From positions 1 through 6,538 of the forward strand of contig CASEKM010000089.1 of NCBI GenBank assembly GCA_949288405.1: a stretch of DNA of 6,538 nucleotides, written 5' to 3'. Both the position numbers and the translations under genes were made by a program. How positions within the stretch are numbered: the stretch's first letter is position 1; each line of letters begins with the position of its first letter. Positions 5,548 to 6,538 of the stretch are shown here, one piece after another. Under the pieces are notes generated by a model, which worked only from the letters and a program-made list of their open reading frames with translations, ran no database searches and was not told the DNA's origin. This DNA is from an uncultured bacterium. GTDB taxonomy: Bacteria > Bacillota > Clostridia > Oscillospirales > Oscillospiraceae.

Positions 5548-6207
5548 TTATTTCTTCCTGGCCTGGGCCAAGGTGAGGCCCCATACCTCCCCCGCGCCGC
5601 CGGCGCGCAGGGTACGTGCACACTCCCCCAGAGTGGAGCCGGTGGTGACCACGTCGTCCACCAGCAGAATCCGCAGGCCGGACAGGTCCTCCCCCGGCCG
5701 CAGTCGGTACACGTCCTTCACGTTGGCCCGCCGGTCCGCCTCATCCTCCAGGTGGGACTGGGGCCCGTTGTCCCGGACTTTCTCCAGCAGCGGCCGGGCG
5801 GGCAGTCCCAGCTCCCTGGCCGCCGTCCGGGCCAGCAGCTCCGCCTGGTCAAAGCCCCGCTTCTTTTTCCGCTTCCGGCTCAGGGGCACCCAGGTCACCA
5901 GATCCGCCGCCCCTCCCAGGGCGTCCTGGGCGCACTGAGCCATGAGAAGCCCAAAGGGCTTCCCACAGCTGGGATCTCCCGGAAATTTGTACCGGCGCAC
6001 CGCCTCCGGCACCCCGTCCCGGTAGGCCAGGGGCGACAGGCAGCCCGCCGTCCCCTCCACCGCCCGCAGGGCCTCCGCCCCGCTGAGCCAGGGCAGCTTC
6101 TTCTGGCAGTCCGGGCACAGGGGCGCCCGGGGGTCGTCCAGGAGCTTTTGGCAGAAGGGGCACTTGGGCGGGAACAGCAGGTCCAGGAAGGCTTCCCACA
6201 GATTCAT
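5548..6207 (-). CDS. ComF family protein (zinc-ribbon plus phosphoribosyltransferase-like domain)
   Basis: This is a 219-residue homologue of ComF/GntX, cytoplasmic proteins linked to DNA uptake in competent bacteria though widespread in non-competent ones. The N terminus holds a four-cysteine zinc ribbon: CPFC (16-19) and CPDC (31-34). Family blocks follow: AVRRYKFPGD (69-78) and WVPLSRKRKKKRGFDQAELLAR (first residue 106). The PRPP-binding motif ILLVDDVVTTGST (180-192) carries the two acidic residues Asp184-Asp185. Length is normal and no key residue is missing. The start ATG at 6207 overlaps the stop of the upstream ribbon-helix-helix gene as ATGA, so the two are translationally coupled. 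The ribosome site GGAGGA (6217-6222) lies 9 nt upstream, inside that gene. The reaction catalysed, if any, is not established for the family. Confidence 0.93.
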   Translation of the reverse strand: MNLWEAFLDLLFPPKCPFCQKLLDDPRAPLCPDCQKKLPWLSGAEALRAVEGTAGCLSPLAYRDGVPEAVRRYKFPGDPSCGKPFGLLMAQCAQDALGGAADLVTWVPLSRKRKKKRGFDQAELLARTAARELGLPARPLLEKVRDNGPQSHLEDEADRRANVKDVYRLRPGEDLSGLRILLVDDVVTTGSTLGECARTLRAGGAGEVWGLTLAQARKK

Positions 6208-6386
6208 TGGGAGGAGTCCTCCGGCAAAATAATGGGTCCATTCTCTTTTTCAAAATCGCTGACACAGTTCCGAATCAAATATAAAATCTGCCGGCTCATG
6301 GAACGGCCCTCAAATTCTGAAACAGATTTGAATTTATCGTGCAGTTCCGGGTCCATCCGTATGCTGAGATGGGTACGTTTCTTCAT
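6204..6386 (-). CDS. Small ribbon-helix-helix (Arc-like) DNA-binding protein
   Basis: The 60-residue product begins MKKRTHLSIRMDPELHDKF. An N-terminal beta strand (THLSIRM, 5-11) is followed by helix DPELHDKFKSVSEF and then EGRSMSRQILYLIRNCVSDFEKE, the layout of Arc/CopG-type dimers in which the strand reads DNA. The tail (NGPIILPEDSSQ) is acidic and probably disordered. The ATG at 6386 is chosen because AAAGGGTGG lies 6 nt upstream; an in-frame GTG at 6425 would add 13 residues without such a site. The stop overlaps the comF start (ATGA). No toxin gene is adjacent, so it need not be an antitoxin; it may repress its own operon. The target is unknown and no clear promoter was found upstream. 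Confidence 0.85.
   Translation of the reverse strand: MKKRTHLSIRMDPELHDKFKSVSEFEGRSMSRQILYLIRNCVSDFEKENGPIILPEDSSQ
6210..6222 (-). promoter_or_regulatory. Self-complementary ribosome binding site of comF
   Basis: On the minus strand GGAGGACTCCTCC contains the comF Shine-Dalgarno sequence and its own complement; a GGAG/CTCC stem with a 5-nt loop could hide the site. With the ATGA overlap, ribosomes finishing the upstream gene would open it. The stem is short, so the effect may be small. Confidence 0.4.
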
Positions 6387-6506
6387 CACAAACCACCCTT
6401 TTTTCGGAATATTCTCAGCATACACAGAGCCGTTATTTTTATTTAAGAGTTAGTGCATATTTACGGCTTAAAATTTTTCATTTCAGCCTGCCTCTTCTTC
6501 TGCCGC

Positions 6507-6538
6507 TGTAGGGCGGGGGCTTGCCCCCGCCGCCCCGC
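6507..6538. repeat. GC-rich palindromic element at the window edge
   Basis: GGCGGGGG (6512-6519) and CCCCCGCC (6524-6531) form an 8-bp stem around CTTG, preceded by TGTAG and followed by GCCCCGC at the window end. No T tract follows on either strand within the window. The arrangement (TGTAGGG...palindrome...GCCCCGC) resembles short repeats I recall being scattered between genes in Oscillospiraceae, and the element at 4261-4280 looks related. The 120 bases between it and the ribbon-helix-helix gene are AT-rich. They hold AGCCGT (6428-6433) and ACGGCT (6463-6468) as an inverted pair 29 bases apart, and nothing else I recognise. Confidence 0.5.

Noticed and set aside
1..6538. CRISPR arrays, tRNA or rRNA genes, transposases, prophage or defence genes
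   Set aside because: Read on both strands; no regularly spaced direct repeats, no cloverleaf sequence and no matching proteins were seen. The gene content is housekeeping.

Overview
The window looks like chromosomal DNA of a GC-rich gut-type Clostridia member, probably Oscillospiraceae (Flavonifractor/Intestinimonas/Pseudoflavonifractor-like). This is inferred from GC-rich coding DNA, AGGAGG-type ribosome sites, Firmicutes-type gene families (an ArsC/Spx-family protein and a stand-alone MreB/Mbl) and AT-rich sigma-A promoters. The species cannot be fixed from sequence alone. No mobile element, CRISPR array, tRNA or rRNA is visible.

Left part (1-2379, minus strand): an arginine biosynthesis operon reads leftward as argC, argJ and, at the window edge, what looks like the first codons of argB. 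ArgC reduces N-acetylglutamyl phosphate and ArgJ moves the acetyl group from N-acetylornithine to glutamate (acetyl-recycling pathway).

Control region (2380-2618): argC is divergent from a lysR-family regulator (plus strand). Two sigma-A promoters with perfect TATAAT boxes and 17-bp spacers overlap so tightly that both -10 boxes lie in one palindrome, ATTATATAAT. A 15-bp dyad ATTCC-N5-GGAAT with T-N11-A geometry is centred exactly 65 bp upstream of the predicted argC start, where LysR-type regulators usually bind. The regulator probably controls the arginine operon and itself.

Middle (3510-3890): an AT-rich gap of about 310 bp with no convincing gene, closed by a strong terminator serving the minus strand.

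Right part (3891-6538, minus strand): genes read leftward as a small ribbon-helix-helix (Arc-like) protein, a ComF-family phosphoribosyltransferase-like protein (ATGA overlap), mreB (own promoter and a 113-nt leader with a nested potential fold) and a small ArsC/Spx-family protein. The last has no visible promoter and sits behind the mreB terminator. GC-rich palindromes at 4261-4280 and 6507-6538 resemble each other and may belong to an interspersed repeat family.

Most genes are ordinary housekeeping. The points most worth checking are the argC/lysR switch, the mreB leader, and the tandem hairpins between mreB and the ArsC-like gene.
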